This document shows, one piece after another, positions 1-11,800 of a DNA stretch of 64,000 bases. The position numbers and the translations under genes are program-made. This DNA comes from Phocoena phocoena (lineage: Eukaryota > Chordata > Mammalia > Artiodactyla > Phocoenidae), in assembly GCF_963924675.1 (NCBI RefSeq), contig NC_089223.1, positions 5,344,881 to 5,408,880 of the forward strand, given 5' to 3'. Numbering within the stretch: position 1 is the first letter of the stretch; each line of letters opens with the position of its first letter. The notes beneath the pieces were generated by a model. That model was not told the DNA's origin. It saw only the letters and a list, made by a program, of their open reading frames with translations, and ran no database searches.

Positions 1-924
1 AACCTCGAATTCAGGTTTATCTTGGGCAGCTGAGATAGATACCTCTGAATAAGACAGTCTGGGTAAAACCATTTTCTTATGAAAATGTTTCTGTATAAAC
101 AGCCTGGCTTAGTTATTTAGGCACTTAGGAAAAAAACACCAAACCTGAGTTGCACCTTTTTAATTAGAAACACCTCTTGTCCAGCTGGCCAGTAACTGAC
201 TCTGAAGGGAACGACTGCAACCCAGCTCTCGTCCCTGTGAGAACTGCGAGGTCCTGCCACCACAGAACGTCCTGGCCCTGGGAACAGAGCAGCTGTGGCA
301 GATCACAGAAATGCTGCTCTCCAGGCTGGCAGCATGTGGAGGTGCAGAAGAAACCTCCTTTCCACCAGAGGGAACCTGTGGGCCCAGTTTTTCCCTCAGT
401 CACCACCACGTGGCAACACTGGCAGACTTACCTCCCCAGATTTCTAGCTCTCTCAGACCCTAAGGGTTGGGGCCAAAAGCATGTTAACCCAGTTTAGGGG
501 ACAGCTGAGATTTTGTTTGTCAGATTTCACCACTGAAATGTACTCTTCCTTTCTCCCTCTTCCATACTGAAGAAGAAAGTGTGATGGGGATCCTTTATCG
601 AGTAAGAATCAATAGAAAGTTCATCAGTCTCAGTGATTTTTTCAATGTCGCTTCTTGCCATCATTTTGAAATCGTTAAACTGGGCATAGCTCAGAAAGCA
701 AACCTGATACCTTTATGGAGGATGGAGCCATATTCGTGCTCTGGGTGGGATCACCTCCGCAGAAGAACATTACATTTTCTCTCAAAGACAAAATGCTTGT
801 AGGTTTTGCCTCTTTACTTTGTATTTACTTTTAAAGTTGCACTTGTTCACCTACCAGTGTTTACAAAATCCTATATTTGGGATGTTTTTTCTATAATAAA
901 ATGTTATCATTTGTGAATTAAAAA
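1..924. other. Unique DNA, no confident gene
   Basis: No repeat family is recognised here. Overlapping open frames on both strands between about 160 and 500 lack splice context or family resemblance and look like chance. The part from about 580 to 925 has a 73-codon frame followed by an AT-rich tail with an AATAAA at about 896-901 and a short A-run about 20 bases later, which resembles a 3' UTR end. I do not recognise the protein. Confidence 0.5.
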
Positions 925-1498
925 ACCCTCAGCTGTGTGATCAAGGTCAAGACCGACAGTGATAAATCATGGTGTCATGCACCCTTTATTATGTAAATCA
1001 CGATAATGCATACACTTATGACGTGATGAAATGGCGCTTTACCTCTGTGATCTCTCTCCTAAAAAACCCATAACTCCAACCTAATCATAAGACAAACACC
1101 AGACAAATCCCGGTTGGGAGACATACTACAAAATATCTGAACAGTTCTCATCAAAACTGTCATGATCATCAAAAAAAAAAAAAAAAAAAAAAGGAAGTCT
1201 GAGAAATTCTCACAGCCAAGAGGAACCTGAATAGACATGACAACTAAATGTCATGTGGTATCCTGGATGGGATCCTGGAGAAAAAGGATGTTAGGTTAAA
1301 ACTAAGGATATAGGAATAAAGTGGACTTTAGTTAATGTATCAATACTGGTTCATAAATTATAACAAATGAACCATATGTATGTAAGATACTAATTATAGG
1401 GGAAACTGGATGAAGGTGTACAGAAACTCTCTGTACTACATTTACAATTTTTCTGTACAACTAAAATTGTTCTAAAATAAAAACGTTAATTAAAAAAA
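925..1498 (+). mobile_element. Ancient L1 (L1M/L1ME-like) 3' UTR
   Basis: The sequence follows the 3' UTR of old mammalian L1M elements: a block rich in 'GACATGACAACTAAATG', then 'TGGTATCCTGGATGGGATCC', then the 'GGGGAAACTGG...CTCTCTGTACTA...TTCTAAAATAAAAA' terminus. It lies in sense orientation and ends in an A-rich tail. A run of about 22 A at 1171-1192 inside it is a later expansion. The exact subfamily cannot be fixed by eye. Confidence 0.7.
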
Positions 1499-1585
1499 TA
1501 CCCTGGCCTGTTTCTGCAGAATTATATAAATACTGCTCATTCTATCTCCAATTATTCCTACATGTTGTTAAGGTGAGTACAATTT

Positions 1586-1694
1586 CTTTTTCAACAGCTT
1601 TATTGGAGTATAATTGCTTTACAATGGTGTGTTAGTTTCTATTTTATAAAACAGTGAATCAGCTATACATATACATATATCCCCATATCTCCAT
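1586..1694 (-). mobile_element. Truncated cetartiodactyl L1 3' end
   Basis: About 110 bases reading CTTTATTGGAGTATAATTGC, then TTACAATGGTGTGTTAGTTTCT, then CAGCTATACATATACATAT, the reverse complement of the 3' terminus of the young L1 copies elsewhere in this window (for example 28870-28935). It is heavily 5' truncated; only 3' UTR remains. Confidence 0.85.
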
Positions 1695-3355
1695 TTTTTA
1701 CAGTATTATGTCTCTGTATTTTATCATCATCCAAAGCAAAACACAGGAAGGGGAACTGATGCCTCCTGGATCAGTACATCCTACAGGTCCAGTAGATAGT
1801 GATACACAGACCAATGATGGGAACTTCCAAGGCTCCCAGACTGTGGACTACTCTCACGAGACGATCCAGTGTCACATCAGCAACAACCTCCACCACCTTC
1901 AAACTCTCCCCTGTACCACAGGACGTTCTGCTGATGGAACCTCTTGCCAGAAGAGTCCTGGTTTACAATCTGTCAGCGAGAAGCAATGGCAGCAGGCGTT
2001 TTCCTGACTTGTGGGGCCCCCGTCCTTCCAAATATTCTATAGGTATCCAATTCTTTGTATTAAATTTATTCCCATTTGAAATATGTTGAATGGTGATTGT
2101 TTTACTAACCAAACACTGACTAATTCAGTTTGTTAGTAATTTGGTCGATGTATATAGCTATCTTGTTTTCAGGGTCATTTAATTTCCAAATATACTGCCT
2201 CACGATCTAGTACTAATTTATTATATTTCCATGCCAGAAAAGATTATTCAATCTGATATACAGGAGACTGATTTACAACTGAGATAGCGCATAATTCACT
2301 CACTCTTTCAGTCCAAAGATGGTGATTCTGGCCCACATAAGTATTAACCCAACCTCTATGTGGTCATTCTGAGTTGTATCATTTATTTATTTATTTATTT
2401 TGTATCATTTATTTTAATAAAGACCTCTGATATACAAGAAAATAGTAAAATCTCAAACCAAGTTAGAATTGTTCCATATTTTCCCACTGTCAGAGATGCA
2501 TCCAACATGGCACTCAGAGTCCCATGGAATAAAACTAGGTATTTTTACAAAATCATCTTAAATATATTCCAGAATTCTTGAATTAAGCTAGAAAATAAAC
2601 TCAGCATAGATGGGTGGTAGACACCTCAACAGTGCTAATAGGTGTAGCGTTCCCAAATAAAACAAACATGCTAGAACAAAAATCCAATCAGTCCATGGCT
2701 AGGCTCCCCTGGAAAGCCATGTCTTTATGAGAGACCAGGGTGTGTTTAGTTATCCTGCAGACATCTGTATAAGAAAATAAGTTGTATTCATAAATCCCAG
2801 TTCCGAAGCATGCAGAATAGGTAAAGTGTGTGTCAGCTTTTGAGCAATAATAACCATCATCTGAAGAAGGAAGAGAGGGGAGAAGGAAGGATTAAAGAAA
2901 GAAAAAGTGAAAAGAAATTTACATAAGGGAGAATAGAAATTGAACAGTTGGAGAGAGGAAAAGAATGAAGGAAATACACAAAGATAGATAAGTAGATACA
3001 TAGATAGATAGATAGGCAATATTTTCTTTATCTCTGTAGTAAATTTTTTTCTTAAGAGCATTCTTGACTCAAGCTAAGACCTCACTTACTCTACCTAAGA
3101 TAAACATCATTAACTTCATTTCTATAGTACTACATGAATTTCCCAGAAAAGTTTGCCTGCAAAAATTCTAGCATGCAGAATTATTTGGTATGCAAATTAT
3201 ACATTATATATCAATTATAAGTTATGAGATTGGACGACTGAGAATATACAAGATAAGTTTTGCCACATCCGTGTCTGCTACAAAATAGGCACTCAGATTT
3301 TTGAATATGAATAAACACTTCTGATTGCAACATTAACTGAAATACCTAAATTTAT
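1695..3355. other. AT-rich non-coding DNA, possible old LTR at 1740-2090
   Basis: 1740-2090 is less AT-rich than its surroundings and ends near an ATTAAA motif. It might be an old LTR or retrocopy tail, but I cannot name it; the two overlapping frames in it look fortuitous. Simple repeats are an ATTT run at 2380-2400, a purine-rich stretch at 2860-2960 and a GATA run at 2982-3016. The rest shows nothing recognisable. Confidence 0.45.
2982..3016. repeat. (GATA)n microsatellite, imperfect
   Basis: Interrupted GATA units, preceded by a longer purine-rich stretch. Confidence 0.8.
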
Positions 3356-3486
3356 TGTATACTTATTATAACTGAGGCGCTTTAGAATCATTATCTTGTG
3401 TAAGTCTCAAAGCTGTCATTTAAGGCAGGTTGTACTATTACTCCCTTTATACAAGTATGAAACATGATACTAAGAGGTTAAATAAC
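3356..3486 (-). mobile_element. MIR SINE relic
   Basis: Antisense MIR core features are visible: 'gaggcgctttagaatca', 'aaggcaggttgtactattac', a degraded copy of the 'tttacagatgaggaaactgagg' segment, and 'agaggttaaataac'. It is diverged and incomplete, and is followed by a short CA run and T run. Confidence 0.55.
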
Positions 3487-4610
3487 ACAAACACACAATC
3501 CACACACACACACTTTTTTTGGTCAAGGTTTTATTTTTTTGGTCTAAGAAAAGACTATAGAATCTATCTTTGAAAAGATGCAGACTTAAGACAAGCCAAA
3601 CTGTCCAGCCTGCAAAAAATGGCTACAAAATTAGATGAAATTCCATTAAATGACATTAGACTACTATTATGCTATTCACACCACTGTTCAGTGAAGAACT
3701 TACCACTAGAATTCTAGAGAACCAAAAAGAGTTAAACAGCAAATCAGTTAATTTATACCTATAATAAATAACAACTTAGCCTCCAGATAGGAAAATTTGA
3801 TTCTACTACTCTTACTTTTTTCTTTCAGTTTGGAATAGAACAATTAAGCTAGATTTCTAAAAGCCATCAAAACCTCCCCCATTCTCTCTTCTGTATTTTT
3901 GTAAAAATGGAGTTCTGACTGTTCTTTGGGAGAATTAGAACTTATTGCACAAGTTTCACATATTTCTGAAGCTTGGAATGTGCAGACATAGTTCACATTT
4001 ACTTCGAAGTATTTTAGCTTTTACCTCTCCCATTTTTTTTTCCAGGTCCTCTTTTCCAGAATATAAATTACTTATAGCAGCAGACCTGAAGCACGAAGTC
4101 TTCTGTTTCATCCTAATTGCTGTGATAATTTGCCCTATTTATTTAGATAAGATGAATCACACGTTAGAAATGTGATGTTTGCGTGTGTGTATAAATTTAG
4201 CATGAATCGATGTCCTAGATTTGCTAAGGAAGAGACAATATCCTGAAATTGTCATCCCATCTTATCACAGACTTAACGTTACTTTGACATGTCAAAAATA
4301 CTGCAGTATCCTAGTCAAGCTTGCCTGAAACACTCCGCTATTACCATTTAGTTTCTCTCAAGCTAAGTTACTAGGTAAATAGCATGAGTTCCAGTGATCT
4401 ACCCATGATGTTTTTTCTGGGTTCATCAGAAACTCCCTAGAGCAGAATTTCTGCTAATAGAGAGGTAATCCTAATGGATTTTGAAATCTCTTGAATAAAA
4501 AAATCAGGGATTCAATCAGAGATTGTCAATACTGTGAAGCCACACAAGGAAGGATGGACATTTAAACTAGGCAATGGAGTTTGAGGAAAGCTGAATAGGA
4601 ATAAATCCTC
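3487..4610. other. AT-rich unique DNA
   Basis: After a short (CA)n and T run at 3495-3520 the sequence is AT-rich without recognisable repeats. The 76-codon frame at 3945-4175 has no family resemblance or splice-site framing and is treated as chance. Confidence 0.5.
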
Positions 4611-4953
4611 TTTTATTTCATCAAAACTCTTATTGGTCTTTGCAGTTGTTGTTCTACTAACAAAAGGAAAAAAGAACAATGCCTTTTTGATTTTTACTGT
4701 TTTAAAATGTCCTTAAAAGAAAGCCAAAGATTTTTCCTATATGTTTCCTTTGAAGGGAAAGGAAAGTTAACATTAATTCTATCTATACCACACAGATATC
4801 TTTGCCAACAATTGTAGTGCAAGAGGTTTCTGCACCTCGCCATTCACTTTACAACAGAATGTACCTTCTTTTTTTAAATTAACCTTCCTTTAATTTTTAA
4901 ATATTGTTCATAATTTTTAAAAATTATATTTTAGTTTTATTTCATCAAAACTC
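4611..4953. repeat. 305-bp insertion flanked by 19-bp direct repeats (copy 1)
   Basis: The insert 4630-4934 is bracketed by a perfect 19-bp direct repeat, TTTTATTTCATCAAAACTC, at 4611-4629 and 4935-4953. Between them is a sequence closely similar, in the same orientation, to 5860-6161. There is no poly-A tail and no terminal inverted repeat, so it is not a typical SINE, LINE or DNA transposon. The direct repeats suggest a discrete insertion event with target-site duplication; copy 2 lacks such flanks and may be the donor. Confidence 0.8.
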
Positions 4954-5859
4954 CTTCCTTTTAGTCCCTCAGAGATGTGTCGTTTTCACCACTCCTGTTT
5001 TTTCCTTCATTCCTCCATCTGAGATGCGTCATTTCCACCACTCCTACTGTAGGCAGTGAGGTTAGTGTTAACATCTTAACTTCTCAGAAAAAGCAAAAAT
5101 TCTTTCTTATTGTTTTGTTAAAATAGAAAGGACTAAACTTTAGACGGCTGCCAAATAATAAACATACACTAGTAATATTAAGTCCTTTAGGTATCCTCTG
5201 GAGACCCAGAACTAATTTGGAAATCTTTTTCATCTCTGATGTAAAACTTGGCTAGTTCAGTTTCCCAGAGAGTTTGGTGACTAAAAATGGCTGGGGAGAG
5301 AAATAAGGCCTGATGCTATGGTGTGCTCTGGAAACGTACTCTGAAACTTTCCCAGGGCTACTTCTAACAGGCTGGGGTTGGACATGAGCAATGTTTTCTG
5401 AGTTCGAAATAGGAACTGACACACGGTATGAATTATTTAGGCCTTAAGTTAGCCATTTTAGTTGCAGCTGTTGCAAACAACGTCTCCTTTTTTAAAGTCA
5501 ATTAGCAAACGTAAAAATCAAAGTGTGGTCGGTGTTGATGGAACGCACTAGCACATCTGATTAACCCCTAGTTTTTAGAGAGGTCTAACCTTGTTTCCAT
5601 TCCACGGGACCGTCTCATCAATGGGTAACTTTAATGTCAGGGAAAAGCAAGGAAAAAAGCACCACAAGCCAGAACGGTGAGGACATGTTAAATTGTTTAA
5701 AGTTTGAAGGAATCGCAGGAGGGAAATTGACTTAGACATTCTCCATCCTTAGTTCGTAGTCTGGCCAATTTTAACCAGAAAGGACTAAACTCCATCAGCC
5801 GAGCCCTGCTGGAATACATGTGGTCAAGCACGGGATTCTCACACCATTCCCCAAGGAGT
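4954..5859. other. Unique spacer between the duplicated segments
   Basis: Mostly unique DNA. A 25-bp motif starting GAGATG at 4972 recurs at 5021 with three mismatches (period 49 bp), a degenerate local duplication. The minus-strand 68-codon frame at 5697-5903 runs into copy 2 and is not supported as a gene. Confidence 0.5.
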
Positions 5860-6161
5860 TTGGTCTTTGCAGTTGTTCTATTAACAAAAGGAAAAAAGTA
5901 CAATGCCTTTTTGCTTTTTGCTATTTTAAAATGTCCTTAAAAGGAAGCCAAAGATTCCTCTCATGTGTTTCCTTTGAAGGGAAAGGGAAATTAACAATTA
6001 ATATTGATTCTATCTATACCAGACAGATATCTTTGCAAACAATTATGGTGAAAGAGGTTTATGCACCTAGCCATTCACTTAGAAAGTACCTTCTTTGTTT
6101 TTTTTTAAGGAACGTTCTTTTAATTTTCAAAACTTATTCATAATTTTTAAAAATGATATTT
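5860..6161. repeat. Copy 2 of the 305-bp duplicated segment
   Basis: Starts TTGGTCTTTGCAGTTGTT and aligns in the same orientation to 4633-4934 with scattered substitutions and small indels (well over 80% identical by eye). Homology stops abruptly on both sides. No direct repeat flanks this copy, so it is the likelier ancestral location. The 107-codon frame at 5820-6143 crosses the unique/duplicated junction and is not a convincing coding region. Confidence 0.8.
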
Positions 6162-7370
6162 TCCCCAATAAAAGTGACTTGGCAGATTTTCTACATCAGA
6201 AACCATTTTTGATAACAATTTACAGCTGGTACAACTAAAGTAAAACGAGGTCAAATGCCTTGTCCCAAAAGAATACTGAATTAGTGTCAGAAATAGAAAC
6301 CAAGTCTCATGATTCTCTATCCAGTATTCCAGCTCACTCTGAAAGTCTGAATTATTAAAAATAGTTTTAGGGAAGAAGTACTCTTATGGGGCCTATACAG
6401 TTGAAATAAGACAATTGCCCCTGTGTTTAGCTACAGTGGAACAAGAATTTGATTATGCATTCCTTCTACAGAAAGGCGTTATAAAGCTATTTAAACACTA
6501 GCTTCAGGAGGATACATAAAGTTTGTTTTCTTTAATCACAATAACGATCCCAGTCAAAGCAGCTGCATAATATCTGCAGCGACAATGTGTTAAAACTCAC
6601 AAAATGCATTACCTATAATACGAGGTCACTGACATTTTATAGGTGAGGAAAATGAGGCTAAGAAAAGAAGATTAAATACATTCCCTAAGTCAAGCTCCTG
6701 GAAAATGACATATTTGTGACTTGGACTTATTGGGAGTTTAAGTCTCATTGTGTGCTCTCACTGAGTAGAATACTCATTTACTTGTTTTATAATGAAGATC
6801 ACAAGAGCTAATACTTATAAATGATATAAAAATCATTAAGGCAATTTACATGTAGAGATAATATTTGCAATTTGTCAACGTTTGTTCAATCTACAACAGG
6901 ATGGCAAAAAATTTTAATTCATTCATACAATGTCAGACTTTAAAAAGTTATAGAAGCAATCATATTTCCAAAGAAAAATAAATTATGAGTGGAGTAACAG
7001 TCCACAGGGACATTTAGGGACATTTATTTCAACTGACACTTATTGAGCACTACCATATGCCAGGTAGCAGCCTCACATGGCCCTCAGGAGACCTGAGACC
7101 CTTACCAGGACTTGGGTCTGTTTTACCTCCTCTGACATGGGGATACACCTAGGTATGGTAACATTAACACAAATTATCACTAGGGAAGCTGGTCCAAATG
7201 AGGCATCAAGTCAGAAAGGGACAAATCATTATTAAGTCAAAATTCTAAGGTAAGAGTCCTGGCAGGCTGGCCAGGCTTCGGCAAATTTAAGCAATGTCAT
7301 AACAGTCTTTTTACCCAATGAGATAGAAGCATGAAGATGATTAGTTAATCCAAAGTTACTTAAAATAGGT
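6162..7370. other. Unique DNA with MIR/L2 relics
   Basis: MIR-like antisense fragments are visible at about 6215-6345 and 6600-6745 ('acattttataggtgaggaaaatgagg'). A short L2-like antisense piece is at about 7025-7075 ('cttattgagcactaccatatgccagg'). These are very old and diverged. The remainder shows nothing recognisable. Confidence 0.5.
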
Positions 7371-7390
7371 ATTATCAAAAGAGAGATATA

Positions 7391-7593
7391 GGGCTTCCCT
7401 GGTGGCGCAGTAGTTGAGAGTCCACCTGCCGATGCAGGGGACACGGGTTCGTGCCCCGGTCCGGGAATACCCCACATGTGGTGGAGCGGCTGGGTCCGTG
7501 AGCCATGACCGCTGAGCCTGCGCATCTGGAGCCTGTGCTCCGCAACGGGAGAGGCCACGGCGGTGAGAGGCCCGCGTACCGCAAAAAAAAAAA
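7391..7593 (+). mobile_element. CHR SINE (short form) inside old L1
   Basis: A tRNA-Glu-derived head (GGGCTTCCCTGGTGGCGCAG), an internal B-box-like GGTTCGTGCCCC, the cetacean-type body and a short poly-A at 7583-7593. It interrupts L1 sequence, so it is younger than that L1. Short open frames on the minus strand here are SINE read-through, not genes. Confidence 0.95.
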
Positions 7594-7891
7594 GATAACA
7601 AGTGTCAGCAAGAATGTAGAGAAAAGGGAACCATCATATACTGTTGATATGAATGAAAATTAGTACAGTCAATATGGAAAATAGTTTGGAGATTTCTCAA
7701 AAAAGTTAAAAATAGGACTACTATATGATCCAGCAATCCCACTTCTGAGTATATATTCAAAGGAAATGAAATCACTATCTCAAAGAGATAGCTGCACTTC
7801 TGTGAAAATTGAAGCATTATTCACAATAGCCAAGATATGGAAATACCTAAATGTCAATGGGTGAATGGATAAGGAAAATGTGGCGTATTAA

Positions 7892-8029
7892 CAGGCACAC
7901 TTGGGAGATATTTCAAGTTAAGTTCTGGACCACAGCAATAAAGCAAATATTGCAGTAAAGCAAGTCACATGAATTTTTTAGTTTCCCAGTGCATATAGGA
8001 GTTATGTTTACACTACAATGTAGTCTATA
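7892..8029 (-). mobile_element. Tigger1-like DNA transposon end fragment
   Basis: Begins CAGGCACACTTGGGAGATATT and continues through 'cacagcaataaagcaaatattgcagtaaagc' and 'tttcccagtgcatataggagttatgtttacac', the known terminus of pogo-type Tigger1. Only one end remains. It sits inside old L1 sequence. Orientation is assigned from the human consensus and is uncertain. Confidence 0.7.
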
Positions 8030-8062
8030 TATGTAATATTATTCAGTCTTTAAAAGGAAGGT

Positions 8063-8896
8063 TCACACCAGTCAGAATGGCTATCATCAAAAGGCTACAC
8101 ATAACAAATGCTGGAGAGGGTGTGGAGAAAAAGGAACCCTCCTACACTGTTGGTGGGAATGTAAACTGGTGAAGCCACTATGGAGAATGATATGGAGAGT
8201 CGTTAAAAAACCAAAAATAGAGTTGCCATATAATCCTGCAATCCCAATCTTGGGCACATATGTGAAGAAAATGCAAATTCAAAAAGATGTTCAATGTTCA
8301 TTGCAGCTCTATTTACAATAGCCAGGACATGGAAGCAACCTAAGTGTCCATCAACAGATGAATGGATAAAGAAGATGTGGCACATATATACAATGGAATA
8401 TTAGCCATAAAAAGAAATGAAACTGAGTTATTTGTAGCGAGGTGGATGGACCTAGAGACTGTCATATAGAGTGAAGTAAGTCAGAAAGAGAAAAACAAAT
8501 ACTGTATGCTAACACATATATATAGAACCTTAAAAAAAAATGGCTCTGAAGAACCTAGGGGCAGAATAGGAATAAAGATGCAGACATAGAGAATGGACTT
8601 GAGAACATGGGGAGGGGGAAAGGTATGCTGGGACGAAGTGAGAGAAGTGGCATGGATATATATACACTACCAAATGTTAAATAGGTAGCTAGTGGGAAAC
8701 AGCTGCATAGCACAAGTCGATCTGCTCAGTGTTTTGTGTCCACCTATAGGGGTGAGATAGGGAGGGTGGGAGGGATTTGTTAGAGGGAGGACATATGAAG
8801 ATATATGTATATGCATAGCTGCTTCACTTTGTTATACAGCAGAAACTAACACATCATTGTAAAGCAATTATACTCCAATAAAGATGTTTAAAAAAA
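8063..8896 (+). mobile_element. 5'-truncated cetartiodactyl L1
   Basis: Carries the end of ORF2 (from 'tcacaccagtcagaatggc') and the full 3' UTR to CTCCAATAAAGATGTTTAAAAAAAG. The ORF2 tail is interrupted by stops and indels. It begins abruptly within the older L1 at about 8062 and resembles the 3' 800 bases of the full-length copy at 21551-28937. Confidence 0.9.
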
Positions 8897-11800
8897 GATG
8901 TAAAATGTGTCAACAAATATATAAAACATAGGTAGGGGTGTGAGTGAAAAGATAATGCCTTGGAACATGTTCAGATTTAAATTGCTACCAACTTAAAACA
9001 GGCATGTCCTTATATAGGACATCCTATGTGAACGTTACAGTAACCACAGGGAAAAAACATATAGTAAATACACGAAAGAAAATGAGAAAAATATCTAAAT
9101 ATAATACTAAAGAACACAAAGGAAGAAATAAAGAGAAGAGGAAAAGAAGAAAGAGACTTTTAAAACAGCCAGAAAAAATTATCATAATGGCAATAAATAC
9201 ATACCTACCAATAGTTACTTTAAATGTAAATGGATGAAATTTGTTAAAAGACACAGAGTGGCTGAACAGATTTTTTAAAAAGCAAAAAAAAAAAAAAAAA
9301 GAAAAAAGACTGGTATACATGTTGCCTACAAGAGATTCACTTCAGAAGACAGGATGGACACAGACTGAAAGTAAAGGTATGGAGAAAAATATTCCATGGA
9401 AGTGAAACAAAGTCTGGAGAGGCTATACTCATGTCAGACAAAATACACTTTAAAACAAACACTGTAATAAAATACAGAAAGGTCACTACATATTGATAAA
9501 GGGTTCAATCCAGCAAGAAGATATAACATTTATAAATGTATGTGCACCCAACAGAGGAGCACCAAGAGATATAAAATAAATATTAACAAAGTGAAAGACA
9601 CAAATAGAAAGCAATACAATAATAGTAGGGAACTTTAACACCCCACTTACATCAATGGATAAATTATCCAGACAGAAAATCAATTAGATAATATTAACTT
9701 AAATAGCACATTAAACCAAATGAATATATATATATATGTATATATATAAAGTTCAGTACATTCCATACAAAAGCAGCAGAATACACATTCTTCTCAAGTG
9801 TACATGGAACATTCCCCAGGATAGATCCCATGTTAGATCACAAGTCTCAATAAATTCAAGAAGGTTGCAACAATATTAAGCATCTTCTTTGACCATAAAA
9901 GTATAAACTAAAAATCAAGCACAAGAAAAAATGGGAAAAAAAACACAAAAATGTGGAGATTAAACAACATGCTACTAAAAAACCAATGGGTATCAAAGAA
10001 ATCAAAAGAAAAATCACAAAAGCATCTAGTGAAAAATAAAAACAGAAATATGAAATACCAAAATCTAGGGGATGCAGCAAAAGTGGTTCTAAGAGGAAAG
10101 TTCATAGCAATACAGGCCTATCTCAAGAAACAAGAAAAATCCCAAATAAACAATCTAACTTTACACCTTAAAAAACTAGAAAAATAAGACAAAGCCCAAA
10201 ATTAGTAGAAGGGAAGGAAATAATAAAGATCAGAGAGGAAGTATATGAAATATAGAGATTAAAAACAAAAAATAGAAAAGGTCAATGAAACTAAGAGCTG
10301 ATTCCTTGAAAATACAAACAAAATTGACCAAACTTTAGTAAGATTAATCAAGAAAAAAAATAAAGAGGACTCAAATAAATAAAATCAGAGATGACTAAAA
10401 GTTACTATTAACATCACAGAAATACATAGATCATAAGAAACTGCTGTGAACAATTATACATCAACAAATTGGACAACCTAGGAGAAATGGATAAGTTCCT
10501 AGACACATTCAATCTTCTACAACTGAATCATAAACAAATAGAAAATCTGAGTAGACTGATTACTAGTAAAAAAATTGAAACAGTAATTTAAAATCTTCCA
10601 ACAAACAAAAGCCCAGGACCAGATGGCTTCATTGGTGAATTCTACAAAGCATTCAAAGTAGATTTAATACCTATTCTCAAACTCTTCCAAAAATTTGAAG
10701 AGAGTGAAAACCTTCCAAATATATTTTATGAAGGCAGCGTTACTCTGATACCAAAACCAGACAAGGACACCACAAAACAAAAATCTTCAACAAAACATTA
10801 GCAATCCAAATCCAACAATACATAAAATGGGTCATACACAATGATCAGGTGGGATTTATTCCAGGAATTGAAGGATGATTGAAAATCTGCAAATTATTCA
10901 ATGTGATACATCACATTAACAAAATGAAGAATAGAAATCTTATGAGCATCTCAATAGATGCAGAAGAAGCACTGGACAAAATGCAACCTCCATCTATGAT
11001 AAAATTTCTCAATAAAGTATGTGTAGAGGGAACATACCTCCACATAATAGGCCATATATGACAAACTCACAGATAACATAAAACTCAATGGTGAAAAGCT
11101 TTTCCTCTAAGATCAGACACAAGACAAGGATGCCCACACTTGCCACGTTCATTGAACATAGTACTGGAAGTCCTAGCCACAGCAATCAGGAAAGAAAACA
11201 AAATAAAAGGAATCTAAATTATAAAGGAAGAAGTAAAATTATCACTATTCTCAGATGACATGATTTTATATATAGAAAACCCTAAAGAGTCCACCAAAAA
11301 CTGTTAGGATTAATAAATGAATTCAATAAATTTACAGGATATCAAATCAATACACAGAAATCTGTTGTAGTTCTATACACTAATAATGAACTATCAGAGA
11401 AAACAATCCTATTTGCAATTGCATCAAGAAGAATAAAATACCTAGGAATAAATTTAACTAAGGAAGTGAATGACTTGTACACTAAAAACTATAAGGCACT
11501 GATGAAAGAAATTGAAGAAGACACAGATAAATGAAAAGATATTCCATGTTCATGGATAGGAAAAATTCATATTGCTAAAATGTTCCTACTACCCAAAGCA
11601 ATCCAGATTCAATGCAATCTCTATGAAAATTCCAATGGTGTATTTCACAGAACTAGAACAAATAATTCTAAAATTTGTATGGAACCACAAAAGATCCTGA
11701 AGAGCCAAAACAATCTGAGAAAGAAGAATAAAGCTGAAGGTATCACAATCCCTGATTTCAAACTATACTACAAAGCTACAGTAATCAAAACAGTATGGTA

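Larger units (their letters stand above)
7371..8060 (+). mobile_element. Old L1 ORF2 3' fragment, interrupted twice
   Basis: Sense-strand L1 text resumes on either side of two inserts. 'attatcaaaag' at about 7370 continues after the SINE as 'agataacaagtgtcagcaagaatgtagag' (7594), runs to 'tggataaggaaaatgtggcg' (about 7886), and after a Tigger1 fragment continues as 'aatattattcagtctttaaaa' (about 8035). It matches the end of ORF2 of mid-age mammalian L1s and has many stops. Confidence 0.75.

Noticed and set aside
177..497. 106-codon frame with Cys- and Trp-rich residues
   Set aside because: An antisense frame overlaps it over most of its length, and there is no domain, signal or splice context.
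7391..7470. tRNA-like sequence with A/B-box-like motifs
   Set aside because: It is the tRNA-Glu-derived head of the CHR SINE, with no intact cloverleaf.
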